From: Lactobacillus johnsonii
Lineage (GTDB): Bacteria > Bacillota > Bacilli > Lactobacillales > Lactobacillaceae
Reading direction: 5' to 3'
Assembly: GCF_014058685.1 (NCBI RefSeq)
Contig: NZ_CP059055.1
Span: 1,426,001-1,490,000 of the forward strand
Length of the DNA stretch: 64,000 nucleotides
Shown: positions 28,491 to 37,482 of the stretch, piece after piece
Numbering within the stretch: position 1 is the first letter of the stretch
Layout of the letters: the number at the start of each line of letters is the position of its first letter
Translations under genes and position numbers: made by a program
The notes under the pieces: generated by a model
What the model saw: only the letters and a program-made list of their open reading frames with translations
Told to the model about the DNA's origin: nothing
Database searches by the model: none

Positions 28491-28670
28491 ATGGCAAAGA
28501 AATTTGGTGCCGGTGTTGTAACTGGTGTTTTAGCAACTGTTGGTGCACTTGCAGCAGGACTTGCTACTTACAAGAAAAAGGTAGTAGAACCTGAGCAAAA
28601 AGAAGCTGACAGAATCGAACAAAATAGAATTAAAGCCAACAGAAAGAGCTACTCAGCTCACCAAGGCTAA
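28491..28670 (+). CDS. DUF3042-family small membrane protein
   Basis: A 59-residue protein beginning MAKKFGAGVVTGVLATVGA. It has one glycine/alanine-rich transmembrane helix (about 6-26), then a charged helix ending in RKSYSAHQG. The overall pattern matches DUF3042 of lactobacilli and streptococci. An AGGGAGG ribosome site eight bases upstream and a terminator directly downstream confirm a real gene. Function unknown. Confidence 0.88.
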   Translation: MAKKFGAGVVTGVLATVGALAAGLATYKKKVVEPEQKEADRIEQNRIKANRKSYSAHQG

Positions 28671-28674
28671 ATAA

Positions 28675-28718
28675 AAAAGAGAGATTAATCCCTGTAAAAA
28701 GGTGTTGATCTCTCTTTT
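28675..28718. terminator. Bidirectional terminator
   Basis: AAAAGAGAGAT (28675-28685) and ATCTCTCTTTT (28708-28718); ends the DUF3042 gene and the convergent rhodanese-like gene. Confidence 0.85.
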
Positions 28719-29115
28719 AATATTTAGAGGCCTTAGTTTGACCATCCCATTTTTCAAAACCGTCTTTTAGCCAGTATACCTTTTCATACCCCTTCTTTTG
28801 TAAAAAGCGTGCTGCTCTTACTGTCAAGGCATTTGAATCAGAATAAAGATAAACTGGTAAATCTGGACGAATTTCTTGATATTGATATTTAAACATTGTA
28901 TAAGGAATATTACGTGCTCCTAAAATATGTTCTTTTTTAAAAGGTCCTTTTTCACGCACATCAATAATTTGTGCTTTTCGCTTTCCCTTTTCAAATTCTT
29001 CATTAGTTAATGCACCACCGACTCTTTTGGATTGGATCCATGTCCAAAGCCAACTCAAAGCAAAGGCCAAAATAATGATGATTAAGATAATGTTGATAAT
29101 CCCAAAAATATTCAT
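28717..29115 (-). CDS. Membrane-anchored rhodanese-like protein without catalytic Cys
   Basis: One N-terminal transmembrane helix (about 5-27) followed by a rhodanese fold of 100 residues (IIDVREKGPFKKEHILGARNIPY). At the place of the active-site loop Cys-x-x-x-x-R it reads VYLYSDSNALTVRAA, with Ser92 instead of cysteine, so sulfur transfer is not expected. It is similar to YqhL/YqgP-neighbour proteins of Firmicutes. It ends the gluP-yqgQ cluster and may be a binding or regulatory domain at the membrane. Confidence 0.85.
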   Translation of the reverse strand: MNIFGIINIILIIIILAFALSWLWTWIQSKRVGGALTNEEFEKGKRKAQIIDVREKGPFKKEHILGARNIPYTMFKYQYQEIRPDLPVYLYSDSNALTVRAARFLQKKGYEKVYWLKDGFEKWDGQTKASKY

Positions 29116-29150
29116 TAATTACTTACCCCTATATAAGAATTTCTATAGTA

Positions 29151-29381
29151 CTATGATAATCCATTACTATCTTTTGCGCTAGTTTCCTTTTCTTCTTCAA
29201 TTTCATGTTCGTGACTTAAAATCAATTTTGCATTCATGTATTCTTTCTTAGAAACTACACCTGCATGATATAAATTATCCAGTTCAATTCCCATTAGTTC
29301 TATGTCCCACTTACGTTTACCAACATAAACGATAATATTAAACTTTTTTAATAGCTTTTGAACATCATGTAAATTTTTCAT
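29151..29381 (-). CDS. yqgQ: YqgQ-family (DUF910) protein
   Basis: Small helical protein of 76 residues with the family core FNIIVYVGKRKWDIELMGIELDNLY. In Bacillus it lies between the rhomboid gluP and glucokinase glcK. Here gluP ends 3 bases upstream, while glcK is absent. The Bacillus structure is a three-helix bundle thought to bind nucleic acid; role unproven. Confidence 0.88.
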   Translation of the reverse strand: MKNLHDVQKLLKKFNIIVYVGKRKWDIELMGIELDNLYHAGVVSKKEYMNAKLILSHEHEIEEEKETSAKDSNGLS

Positions 29382-29383
29382 TA

Positions 29384-30070
29384 TTAATTATTAATCACTA
29401 TTCCCTGATGTAAACAGAAGACAACATAAATAATTATTACTACTGCTGCTATAACTCTTAACTTGTGATGATATTGTCTCAAATGGGCACTACCAAAAAT
29501 TATTCCTAAAAGAAAACCAGATATTAATCCACCGAGATGACCTAAGATATCAATATGACTTGCAAATAAATCAAGCGCTAAATTAATGATAGCTAATGCT
29601 AAAGCCTGCCTTCCCAAATAATTAATTGCCGGAATTGCTCGATTGGCTAAATAAAGAGCAATTACTACACCAAAAAGTCCAAATAAAGCTGTAGAAGCAC
29701 CGGCACTAACTACCGAATCGCTCCCATATGCATAACTTAACAGATTTCCACCAATCCCTGACAATAAATAAACTGTTAAGAATCGCCAGTGACCTAAAAG
29801 TGGTTCCATAAATTGACCCATGTAATAAATCATTACTGCATTAGATGCGATATGTAACCAGCCGATATGCAAAAATTGCGCTGTAAACAAACGCCACCAT
29901 TGATGTTCAACAGTAACAAGTTGATTATTCATTGCCCCAAGTCGAACTAGGGTATTAATATTAGTCGAGCCACCCATTATTGTTTCGATTATGAAAACAA
30001 CAAAGAGTACAATTAAAATCGCATTTGTAACAAAAGTGCTAGAAAATCGATTAGTATTCAACTTTTGCAT
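29384..30070 (-). CDS. gluP: Rhomboid-family intramembrane serine protease
   Basis: Six-helix intramembrane protease. The Ser-His dyad is visible: GAST with Ser126 and GHLGG with His178. HIGWLHIASNAVMIYYMG supplies the oxyanion His/Asn. It is shorter (228 residues) than Bacillus GluP/YqgP because the large N-terminal cytosolic and C-terminal TPR domains are missing. Same gene order as Bacillus yqgN-yqgP-yqgQ. Confidence 0.93.
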   Translation of the reverse strand: MQKLNTNRFSSTFVTNAILIVLFVVFIIETIMGGSTNINTLVRLGAMNNQLVTVEHQWWRLFTAQFLHIGWLHIASNAVMIYYMGQFMEPLLGHWRFLTVYLLSGIGGNLLSYAYGSDSVVSAGASTALFGLFGVVIALYLANRAIPAINYLGRQALALAIINLALDLFASHIDILGHLGGLISGFLLGIIFGSAHLRQYHHKLRVIAAVVIIIYVVFCLHQGIVINN

Positions 30071-30085
30071 TATCCATCATCCCCT

Positions 30086-30643
30086 TCATTTACTTAAAAT
30101 AAGATTTTCTATTGGAATATCATGATCCTCAATTTTCCATTTTGTTTGATCAAAAGCCTGAACGGAATTAACTAGACTAAGAGTTTGAGTAGGATATTTC
30201 TTTAAAAAGCGATCATAATATCCACCACCAAAACCAAGCCGACTATTTTTATCTAATCCATAAGCTAATCCGGGTACAATTATTAAATCTAAATCATTTT
30301 TTACCTCAGCTTTTGGATCGTGATTTTCTAAAACTCCAAACTTAGTTTTTTCTAGAAAAGTGTTTTTATTATAAAGTGTAAATTCCATCTTTCTATTTGG
30401 TAAACACCGTGGAATATATACTTTCTTTTTTATTTTCCATAAAGTAGCAATAATTGGGGCTGTATCGACTTCTAGAGCCATTGAAATAGAAATACCAACA
30501 TTCTCTACTTGATGTAATAATCGGCTTTTAAGTAGCTTTTCTTTTAAGATTTCATCTTCTAATTGTTTTTGCTGAGTTTTTCCAAATTCAGTCAGTTTTC
30601 TTATTTGTAAATTTCGTAAATCTTTTTTATTAATTAAATTCAT
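30086..30643 (-). CDS. 5-formyltetrahydrofolate cyclo-ligase
   Basis: Converts 5-formyl-THF to methenyl-THF with ATP (YqgN/MTHFS). Signatures are PRCLPNRKMEF, IIVPGLAYGLDKNSRLGFGGGYYDRFL and the final LSLVNSVQAF. I choose ATG 30643 (MNLINKKDLR). No convincing ribosome site is seen at it or at the TTG 24 bases earlier, so translation may be weak. It lies just after the rpmG terminator. Confidence 0.88.
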   Translation of the reverse strand: MNLINKKDLRNLQIRKLTEFGKTQQKQLEDEILKEKLLKSRLLHQVENVGISISMALEVDTAPIIATLWKIKKKVYIPRCLPNRKMEFTLYNKNTFLEKTKFGVLENHDPKAEVKNDLDLIIVPGLAYGLDKNSRLGFGGGYYDRFLKKYPTQTLSLVNSVQAFDQTKWKIEDHDIPIENLILSK

Positions 30644-30665
30644 TAAATAAAATATTATTAGATAC

Positions 30666-30691
30666 AAAAAAACAACAGGAATTGCCTGTTG
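30666..30691 (-). terminator. Rho-independent terminator of rpmG
   Basis: CAACAGG (30673-30679) and CCTGTTG (30685-30691) with a seven-base T run on the minus strand. Confidence 0.88.
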
Positions 30692-30697
30692 CTTTGA

Positions 30698-30847
30698 TTA
30701 CTTAGTTTCGCGGTGAAGTGTTACCTTTCTTTCAACTGGGCAATACTTCTTTAAAGCTAAACGTTCCGGATGCTTACGCTTATTCTTTTCAGATAAGTAA
30801 CTTCTATCGCCACATTCGGTGCATTCAAGGATAATATGTTCTGCCAT
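30698..30847 (-). CDS. rpmG: Ribosomal protein bL33
   Basis: The 49-residue bL33 has [18 protein letters not shown] and ends KVTLHRETK. Of the usual four zinc-binding cysteines it keeps three (9, 12, 36); the fourth position reads CPVE instead of CPxC, so it is intermediate between the zinc and zinc-free types. GGTGG precedes the ATG. In Bacillus rpmGA lies at the same place, between pbpA and yqgN. Confidence 0.95.
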   Translation of the reverse strand: MAEHIILECTECGDRSYLSEKNKRKHPERLALKKYCPVERKVTLHRETK

Positions 30848-30919
30848 GTTTTCCACCACCTACTTATTTAGTTAACTGTTAAACTATACCATGTTTTCCG
30901 TACTTTTACCAGTACTTTT

Positions 30920-33019
30920 CTATTTATTAAGTTTGAAGTAGTCTTCAACCATTGCCTTTGCCACTTGCAAAGTATATGAACCTTCTTTATCTGGGTCCAG
31001 TCCTGGGAAGACCACAGCTACAGCGATTTCAGGATCTTTTGATGGGGCATAACCAACAAAAGTAGCGTTAATAACTTCTGGCGCATTCGGATTACCTGGG
31101 TTATCTTCATCATAATAAAAAGTCTGAGCAGTACCAGTTTTACCAGAAATCGAAGGCTTAACGTTCTTTAATGAATGGGCTGTCCCCCATGAATTAGTAC
31201 CATGAACAACACGATACATCCCTTGATGAATAACATCAAGTTGATCCTGAGTCCAAGGAATACGCATCTGAACCTGTGGCTTAGTGTTATGAAGAATTGA
31301 TACTTTATTACCTTGCGAATTAGTCTCACCAACTGATTGAACTAAATATGGGCGCATACGATATCCACCATTAGCAATAGTTGAAATATATTGTACTAAT
31401 TGAATTGGCGTATAAGCATCATAGTTTCCGTAAGACAAGTCAAGAACAGAACCTGTAAGCAATTGACCAGCTGAGTTATATGAGCGACCTTGAATACCTG
31501 AAACTTCTCCAGGAAGGTCTACACCAGTTTTTTGACCCAAACCAAACATTGCAAAATTACGTCTCAATTTAGTAAATGCATCTGAAGGCATTGAGATAAA
31601 ACTATGTGGAGTATATTTAGCATTTACCCATCTTAAAGCTAATTGCATCATGTAAATGTTACTTGATACTTCAAGAGCTGTTGGGGCATCAAGACTACCA
31701 AATGTACCAACTGGGTAAACAGATTTCTTAATTGGAGAACCTGGCAAGTAAATTGGCGTATCGGGCATTACGTTGTTAGTTGGTGTAATAACACCATTCA
31801 TTAATCCACCCGCAACAGTTGCCCCTTTGACTGCAGACCCCATAACAAAGGATTTATTAATTACACCTAACGCATCATCAGTATCTTTATTAGTCTTTGC
31901 ATTATGATCAATACCTGCAATCGCTAAAAGTGCTCCAGTCTTTGGATTCATCGCTACTGCATAGGCACCATTAGAATACTGCGTAGCACCTGCAGCTTTA
32001 GCAGCCGCATATTGCTTCTTCAGTGCATCTTCTACTTGTTGTTGATATTTAGCATTCATTGTCAAAATCAAACTGGCACCACTTTGTCCTTTATAGACAG
32101 TCTTAGTTTGTTCAACACCATCTCCGGACTTAGTAACTACCTGTGACTTAGACTTAGTTCCTTTCAGAAGCGGCTCATACTTTTCTTCTAAGTAACTTGT
32201 ACCTACACGGTCATTTCGTGAGTAACCTTGTGTTAAGTAGTACTGCAAGTTATCACTTGGTAAACCAGCTTTTTCTGAAGAAACGGAACCAATGATACTT
32301 TTAATGGATTTTCCATTTGGATAGCTTCTGGACCAGTCAGTTCCAATACCTACACCTGGCAATTCAGATAGGTGCTCTCCAACTAATGCCATTTCTCTAT
32401 CAGTTAGACCTTTATTTTTAATATAGATAGTAGATAAAGTGTATGCTCCAGAAATCTTATTAAAAATTAAAGCAGCCGTTTTTTGACGTTTAGTAAAATG
32501 GATATCTTGCTTTTCAACACGTTTTAAGACATTGTTATAGATTTGACTTGAACTTAAAGCATCCCCATTACTGTCATAACGTTCAGATCGAGGCAGCTTA
32601 GCTGTTTCCTTTTCTGATATTTTACTGTTAGCTAAATAATAATCATAAAGCTGTCTTTGGGTAGGTTCTTCATCATCAAGTGTTATATATTGACTTAAGC
32701 GATTAGAAATTTTATATATTTGACTAGACGTAATGCTAGAATTTTTGGTATAAGTAATTGCGTTATTAGCTTTATTACCTACCAAAACTTTACCGCTGCT
32801 ATCATACATCACACCACGTGGTACATTATTTGATACAATCTTTTGGTCGGTTTGCTGTACTTCTGCTTGAAAACGTCCACCGTAGAAAAGCTGTAAGTAG
32901 GCCAATTGACCAATTAATAATAAAAATAAAACTAAAATGACGCCCAAAATAATTTTCATTCTTAGGGGCGTCGAAGTGGAATTTCTATTCGAACCTTTAC
33001 TCTGTTTTAAATAATTCAA
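30920..33019 (-). CDS. Class B penicillin-binding protein (elongation type, PBP2b/PbpA-like)
   Basis: Peptidoglycan transpeptidase. One transmembrane helix (22-44), a dimerisation domain, and a transpeptidase domain with SAVK (active Ser395), SSN (452-454) and KTG (627-629). It is 699 residues. Initiation is at TTG, nine bases after GAGG. Position beside rpmG and yqgN matches Bacillus pbpA, so I infer the rod-elongation enzyme rather than septal FtsI. Confidence 0.93.
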   Translation of the reverse strand: MNYLKQSKGSNRNSTSTPLRMKIILGVILVLFLLLIGQLAYLQLFYGGRFQAEVQQTDQKIVSNNVPRGVMYDSSGKVLVGNKANNAITYTKNSSITSSQIYKISNRLSQYITLDDEEPTQRQLYDYYLANSKISEKETAKLPRSERYDSNGDALSSSQIYNNVLKRVEKQDIHFTKRQKTAALIFNKISGAYTLSTIYIKNKGLTDREMALVGEHLSELPGVGIGTDWSRSYPNGKSIKSIIGSVSSEKAGLPSDNLQYYLTQGYSRNDRVGTSYLEEKYEPLLKGTKSKSQVVTKSGDGVEQTKTVYKGQSGASLILTMNAKYQQQVEDALKKQYAAAKAAGATQYSNGAYAVAMNPKTGALLAIAGIDHNAKTNKDTDDALGVINKSFVMGSAVKGATVAGGLMNGVITPTNNVMPDTPIYLPGSPIKKSVYPVGTFGSLDAPTALEVSSNIYMMQLALRWVNAKYTPHSFISMPSDAFTKLRRNFAMFGLGQKTGVDLPGEVSGIQGRSYNSAGQLLTGSVLDLSYGNYDAYTPIQLVQYISTIANGGYRMRPYLVQSVGETNSQGNKVSILHNTKPQVQMRIPWTQDQLDVIHQGMYRVVHGTNSWGTAHSLKNVKPSISGKTGTAQTFYYDEDNPGNPNAPEVINATFVGYAPSKDPEIAVAVVFPGLDPDKEGSYTLQVAKAMVEDYFKLNK

Positions 33020-33134
33020 AATTCTAACCTCACTAAACTAGAATTGATTTTAGCAAAAAATGCATCTAAATTCTATTTTTCTCCCAGTGAAAATCGCAAT
33101 AATTATATATTCTTAAGAAGTAGGGTATTTATCA

Positions 33135-35711
33135 ATGATTATCAACAAAATTAAAACATATTTTAAAAATAAATATCTATATTGGCTTTCTTTTTTACTG
33201 CCTACTTGTATCTTTGCAAGCTATTTTCTATATCGAGGCCAGGAAATTTTAACCGTTGATCTAGGTCAACAATATATTGACTTTCTTTCTTTTTATAAAA
33301 ATAATCTACTCTCTAATCCTTTAAACTTTATTTTTACATTCAGTAATGGTCTAGGGAGTTCGTTTATTGGAACTAGTGCCTATTATTTAAATAGTCCCTT
33401 TAATTTTCTACTATTACTTTTTTCAAATTCATCTTTACCAATAGCTATTCTTTTAATTATTAGTCTAAAAGTCGGCGCTATTGGTTTAAGTAGCTTCTTT
33501 TATTTTCAGAAATTTTTCAAGGGTGATAATAAAATTTTCGCTTTAGCCGCTAGTCTTGCTTTTGCACTGAGCGGTTTTGTTGTTAGCTATAATTTAAATC
33601 TCATGTGGCTCGACAGTCTAATTTTATTACCTCTTTTACTAGACGCAATTGATAAATTATTTGAACAAAAGAAGCACTATTTTTATCTTACCACGATCAC
33701 TTTCTTACTATGGTTAACTAATTTTTATACTGGTTTCATGGTGCTATTTTTTGGCTTACTTTATTTTATTACTGCTCTAATTAATCATTCTTTCTCAAGC
33801 AAAATTATTTTCCACTATTTCACTAAGAGTCTCTTAGGCACTACCCTAGGCGCCTTTGTATTATTACCAGCCTTTTTTGAAATATTAAATGGAAAAATTA
33901 ACTCCGACACTACCCTTTCGCTAGGTTTTCAGTTTGCACCATATCAAGCTCTTGATAAATTAGTAATTGGCGCATTTAATTTTACTGAGATGGAAAAAGG
34001 ACTACCTAACATTTTTCTAACTAGTATTTTTACTCTATTGTGCCTCCTTTACTTTATCAATCAACATTTTTCCCTAAAAGAAAAATTTACATCAGCTATT
34101 TTACTATTATTTCTATTCCTATCTTTTAGCTTTAACCCACTAGTTCTGTTATGGCATTTAGGCCAATATCCTGTTTGGTATCCAGCACGCTTTAGCTTTA
34201 TCTTTTCTTTCTATGCAATCTATCTGGGTGTTCAAGTTCTCGCACATACACACAAATTTAATCTTACGAGCAAAATAGCTAGTCTGCTTTTAGTAATTAG
34301 CTTAAGTATCTTTCTTTTATTAAGTATCCATCAAAAAGAATTTTTGAGCCAAACTAATATTATTCTTACCATTCTTTTTCTTTTATGTAGTTTACTCATA
34401 ATTTTATTTTTTCACTATAAGTGGATCCCAGTAATCTTTTTCGGAATAGTAGGACTAGAAGTAAGTATTAATCTGCTAGCAAGTTTAGATAATATCTCTT
34501 ATCAAAAAAATTTTGATTATGCTAATTTCACTAGTAATGTTTCTCAAACTACAACCTATTTACATAAATATGACTCTGGCTTATATCGCACAGAAAAGAC
34601 ATTTACTCGTTCCGATGACGACCCATTCAGTAATAATTATTATGGGGTTAGCAACTTTAATTCTATTTCTGATCGTGCAGCTATTAATTTAGTAGATTAT
34701 CTTGGGCTAGAAAACAATGATAATTCTTTTACCAATAATTTCGCTACGCCCTTATCCGATAGTCTTTTAGGCATCAAATATAATATTGTTCCCATTAAGA
34801 ATAGGCGTAATTTACCTAAAAAAGAACAAGTTGTATTTACGAGTGCTTTTTATCGACCAGATTTAGTTACAAATACAGTCGTTAAAAGTTTTAAACAATT
34901 ACAAATTAGAAAAAATTCATCTGCTTTACCACTTATTTTTATTTCAAATACCCATCAGAAAATTACCTTTTATAATAATATGCCTGCTACAAATCAAAAT
35001 AATCTCTTTAGCAACATCCTCGGTCAAAAACTTAATCTTTTCAATAGTTTATATCTAACAAATCCAAGTAAACTAAAAAACACTAAGGATAGTAAGAATA
35101 TCAATGAATATAAAAAGATTGATAAAAATAAAACTGCTAACATAACCTTTAATATTTCCTCATTTGAAAAGGGAGCTTATTACCTCGAGCTTCCCTCAAA
35201 CTTAACTACTAATGTCACTTCTATTATTGTTAATAATCACCAACTTAACAATGATGATTTAGGTATTTCAAGTAAATTACTAAATATTGGATATTATTCA
35301 ACAAATACTCCTATTAAAATTGTTTTCAATCTAAACACTGAAAATATCAATTTAAATGGTATTAGAGTTCTTCAATTTAGAGAAGATGAATTTAACAAAA
35401 TTATTCGTAAATTCAATCAAAAACAGCCAGTAACTCATCAAACAAGTCCTATTTCTTTAAAAATTAATTACACTGCACAAAAAAATGAAACTTTAAATTC
35501 TACCATTCCTTATTCAAAAAATTGGCTGATTTTTGACAATGGTAAACTTCTGCAAACCCACAAATTTGCCCAAACATTTTTAAGTGCCCCTCTAAAACAA
35601 GGTCCCCATCAACTTACTTTAATCTATGTACCAGTTGCTTTCTTAATTGGTCTTATAATTTCAATTATTTCACTCACACTTTTATTTATTTTCAAACCAA
35701 AAAGGGATTAA
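33135..35711 (+). CDS. YfhO-family polytopic membrane protein
   Basis: 858 residues with about a dozen transmembrane helices in the first 460 residues and one at the C-terminus; a long extracytoplasmic domain lies between. The opening (GQEILTVDLGQQYIDFLSFY, FSNGLGSSFIGTSAYYLNSPFN) is characteristic of the YfhO family, GT-C-like proteins linked in Bacillus to sugar modification of lipoteichoic acid. Lys/Asn/Ser-rich outer domain. Single gene, terminated at 35699-35744. Confidence 0.88.
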   Translation: MIINKIKTYFKNKYLYWLSFLLPTCIFASYFLYRGQEILTVDLGQQYIDFLSFYKNNLLSNPLNFIFTFSNGLGSSFIGTSAYYLNSPFNFLLLLFSNSSLPIAILLIISLKVGAIGLSSFFYFQKFFKGDNKIFALAASLAFALSGFVVSYNLNLMWLDSLILLPLLLDAIDKLFEQKKHYFYLTTITFLLWLTNFYTGFMVLFFGLLYFITALINHSFSSKIIFHYFTKSLLGTTLGAFVLLPAFFEILNGKINSDTTLSLGFQFAPYQALDKLVIGAFNFTEMEKGLPNIFLTSIFTLLCLLYFINQHFSLKEKFTSAILLLFLFLSFSFNPLVLLWHLGQYPVWYPARFSFIFSFYAIYLGVQVLAHTHKFNLTSKIASLLLVISLSIFLLLSIHQKEFLSQTNIILTILFLLCSLLIILFFHYKWIPVIFFGIVGLEVSINLLASLDNISYQKNFDYANFTSNVSQTTTYLHKYDSGLYRTEKTFTRSDDDPFSNNYYGVSNFNSISDRAAINLVDYLGLENNDNSFTNNFATPLSDSLLGIKYNIVPIKNRRNLPKKEQVVFTSAFYRPDLVTNTVVKSFKQLQIRKNSSALPLIFISNTHQKITFYNNMPATNQNNLFSNILGQKLNLFNSLYLTNPSKLKNTKDSKNINEYKKIDKNKTANITFNISSFEKGAYYLELPSNLTTNVTSIIVNNHQLNNDDLGISSKLLNIGYYSTNTPIKIVFNLNTENINLNGIRVLQFREDEFNKIIRKFNQKQPVTHQTSPISLKINYTAQKNETLNSTIPYSKNWLIFDNGKLLQTHKFAQTFLSAPLKQGPHQLTLIYVPVAFLIGLIISIISLTLLFIFKPKRD

Positions 35712-35744
35712 CTTACTAGCTTTTACGTAAGTTAATCCCTTTTT
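35699..35744. terminator. Bidirectional terminator between yfhO-like gene and greA
   Basis: Perfect 18-bp arms 35699-35716 and 35727-35744; the left arm includes the yfhO stop codon. Confidence 0.93.
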
Positions 35745-35761
35745 TGGATAAATTATTTAAA

Positions 35762-36244
35762 TTAGTTCAATGTCTTAACGTCATTGATAGTAACATCAAA
35801 AGTTCCACCTGGGGTGTTAATAGTTACTTTTTCACCCTTCTTTTTACCAAGTAAAGCTTGAGCAATTGGTGAATCATTAGAAATTTTTCCATTAAGCGGA
35901 TCAGATTCATCAGATCCAACAATAGTATAGGTTTCTGGATCATCAGTACCTACTTCAGTGTAAGTAACAGTTTTACCAATAGAAACTTCATTAGGATCAA
36001 CACTATCTGCATCAACAACTTGTGCATACTTAAGCATTTGTTCAATTTGAACAATACGTTGTTCTACAGCACTTTGTTCATCTTTTGCTGCATCATACTC
36101 TGAGTTTTCTGATAAGTCACCGAATGATCTAGCAACCTTAATTCGTTCAATAACTTCTGGACGTTTTACTAATTTTAAGTTTTTTAATTCCTTCTGAAGT
36201 TTTTCTTTACCTTCAGCAGTCATTGGATAAACTTTTTCTGCCAT
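35762..36244 (-). CDS. greA: Transcription elongation factor GreA
   Basis: Rescues backtracked RNA polymerase by stimulating transcript cleavage. The N-terminal coiled coil ([16 protein letters not shown], tip acidic residues) and C-terminal FKBP-like domain ([18 protein letters not shown]) are complete; 160 residues. AAGGAG site. It follows mltG by 80 bases. Confidence 0.97.
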   Translation of the reverse strand: MAEKVYPMTAEGKEKLQKELKNLKLVKRPEVIERIKVARSFGDLSENSEYDAAKDEQSAVEQRIVQIEQMLKYAQVVDADSVDPNEVSIGKTVTYTEVGTDDPETYTIVGSDESDPLNGKISNDSPIAQALLGKKKGEKVTINTPGGTFDVTINDVKTLN

Positions 36245-36324
36245 ACTAAAAATTCTCCTTACCTATACTTATTTTTCTTTGCACCAAACAGCTTATGTTT
36301 TCTACCTAAAAAAGTCAACCATTT

Positions 36325-37419
36325 TTACTGGCCTAAACTACTATTTCGTTTCAAATGTTCGTCATAGTTTTCGTTGTAGTAAACCTTACCAGTCTTAAGG
36401 TTTGCAACAAAGTAGAGATAGTTAGACTTAATTGGGTTCAATACAGCACTAATTGAATCTAGACTTGGATTGTTAAATGGTCCAGGTCCATATCCTTTAT
36501 GAACATATAAGTTATATGGTGATTTTACTTTAATATCCTTTAGTGATAAAGAATGTTTATGCTTATTCAATGCATACATTACTGAAATATCTGACTGAAG
36601 TGGCATATTAGCTTTAAGTCTGTTAAAGAATACTCCAGCAATCATACGCCTATCTTTAGTTTTAACACCTTCACGTTCTACTAATGAAGCTAAAGTTAAA
36701 ACTTCCTGTACTGTTAAGTGCTTCTTCTTAATTGAACTGTAGTATGGTTGCAAAACTTGATCAGTCTTATCAACCATTTGATTAACTAATTCTTTTAAAG
36801 AAGCTCCTTGATAAACATCATATTTTGCTGGGAAGAGATATCCTTCTAAATGATAGCGAACACCCTTACTGTTCATAGAACTAGTTAAAAGTTTAGGATA
36901 TTGCTTCTCCAAACTCTTCATAAAGCTCTTATCTTTCATTAGCTTTAAGAAATCTTGTCGACTATACTTGGTATTCTTGCTAACTGTAGTAGCAATACTA
37001 TCAATTGTTTGTCCTTCTTTTATTAGAACATGACCAACAACTGGACGACCACCTCCACCTTGCAATTGGCTCACAATCTCTTTGTTATGCATTGAAGGTG
37101 ATAAATAAAAATTCCCTGCTTGAAAATTTGTCGCACTATGACTCTTTAACCAAAAGTTGAAAACGGCCGCATTTCTAATAATCTTTTTCTCTTGTAAAAT
37201 TTGAGCAATTTGACTATTAGTTGCTCCCGCAGGAATATGAACACTAACAACATCTTCATCATGTCGATTGACTGGTTGAAGTGCGTATCCTACGTAACAG
37301 CCTCCAATCAAGACAACTAAAACTAAAATCGCTCCTAGTCCACTAAGGATCCAACGAGTAACCTTTTTAGATGCCTGTTCCTCTAACTCATGATTTTTCT
37401 TTTTGTCTTGATTTAGCAA
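36325..37419 (-). CDS. mltG: Endolytic murein transglycosylase MltG
   Basis: Cleaves nascent glycan strands at the outer face of the membrane. Cytosolic tail, one transmembrane helix (about 23-47), LysM-like VSVHIPAGATNSQIAQIL, then the YceG catalytic domain with ASLVEREG (catalytic Glu) and GPGPFNNPSLDSISAVLNP. 364 residues. Begins at TTG, eight bases after GGAGG. Upstream of greA as in many Firmicutes. Confidence 0.95.
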   Translation of the reverse strand: MLNQDKKKNHELEEQASKKVTRWILSGLGAILVLVVLIGGCYVGYALQPVNRHDEDVVSVHIPAGATNSQIAQILQEKKIIRNAAVFNFWLKSHSATNFQAGNFYLSPSMHNKEIVSQLQGGGGRPVVGHVLIKEGQTIDSIATTVSKNTKYSRQDFLKLMKDKSFMKSLEKQYPKLLTSSMNSKGVRYHLEGYLFPAKYDVYQGASLKELVNQMVDKTDQVLQPYYSSIKKKHLTVQEVLTLASLVEREGVKTKDRRMIAGVFFNRLKANMPLQSDISVMYALNKHKHSLSLKDIKVKSPYNLYVHKGYGPGPFNNPSLDSISAVLNPIKSNYLYFVANLKTGKVYYNENYDEHLKRNSSLGQ

Positions 37420-37482
37420 ATGCTTTTCCTCCGAAAATCACAAAAATCTAAGACAATTATAGCAAAGCTCCCCAGAAAAGAA

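Noticed and set aside
28351..28548. N-terminal extension of MiaA
   Set aside because: It is antisense to the DUF3042 gene and has low-complexity, non-conserved sequence.
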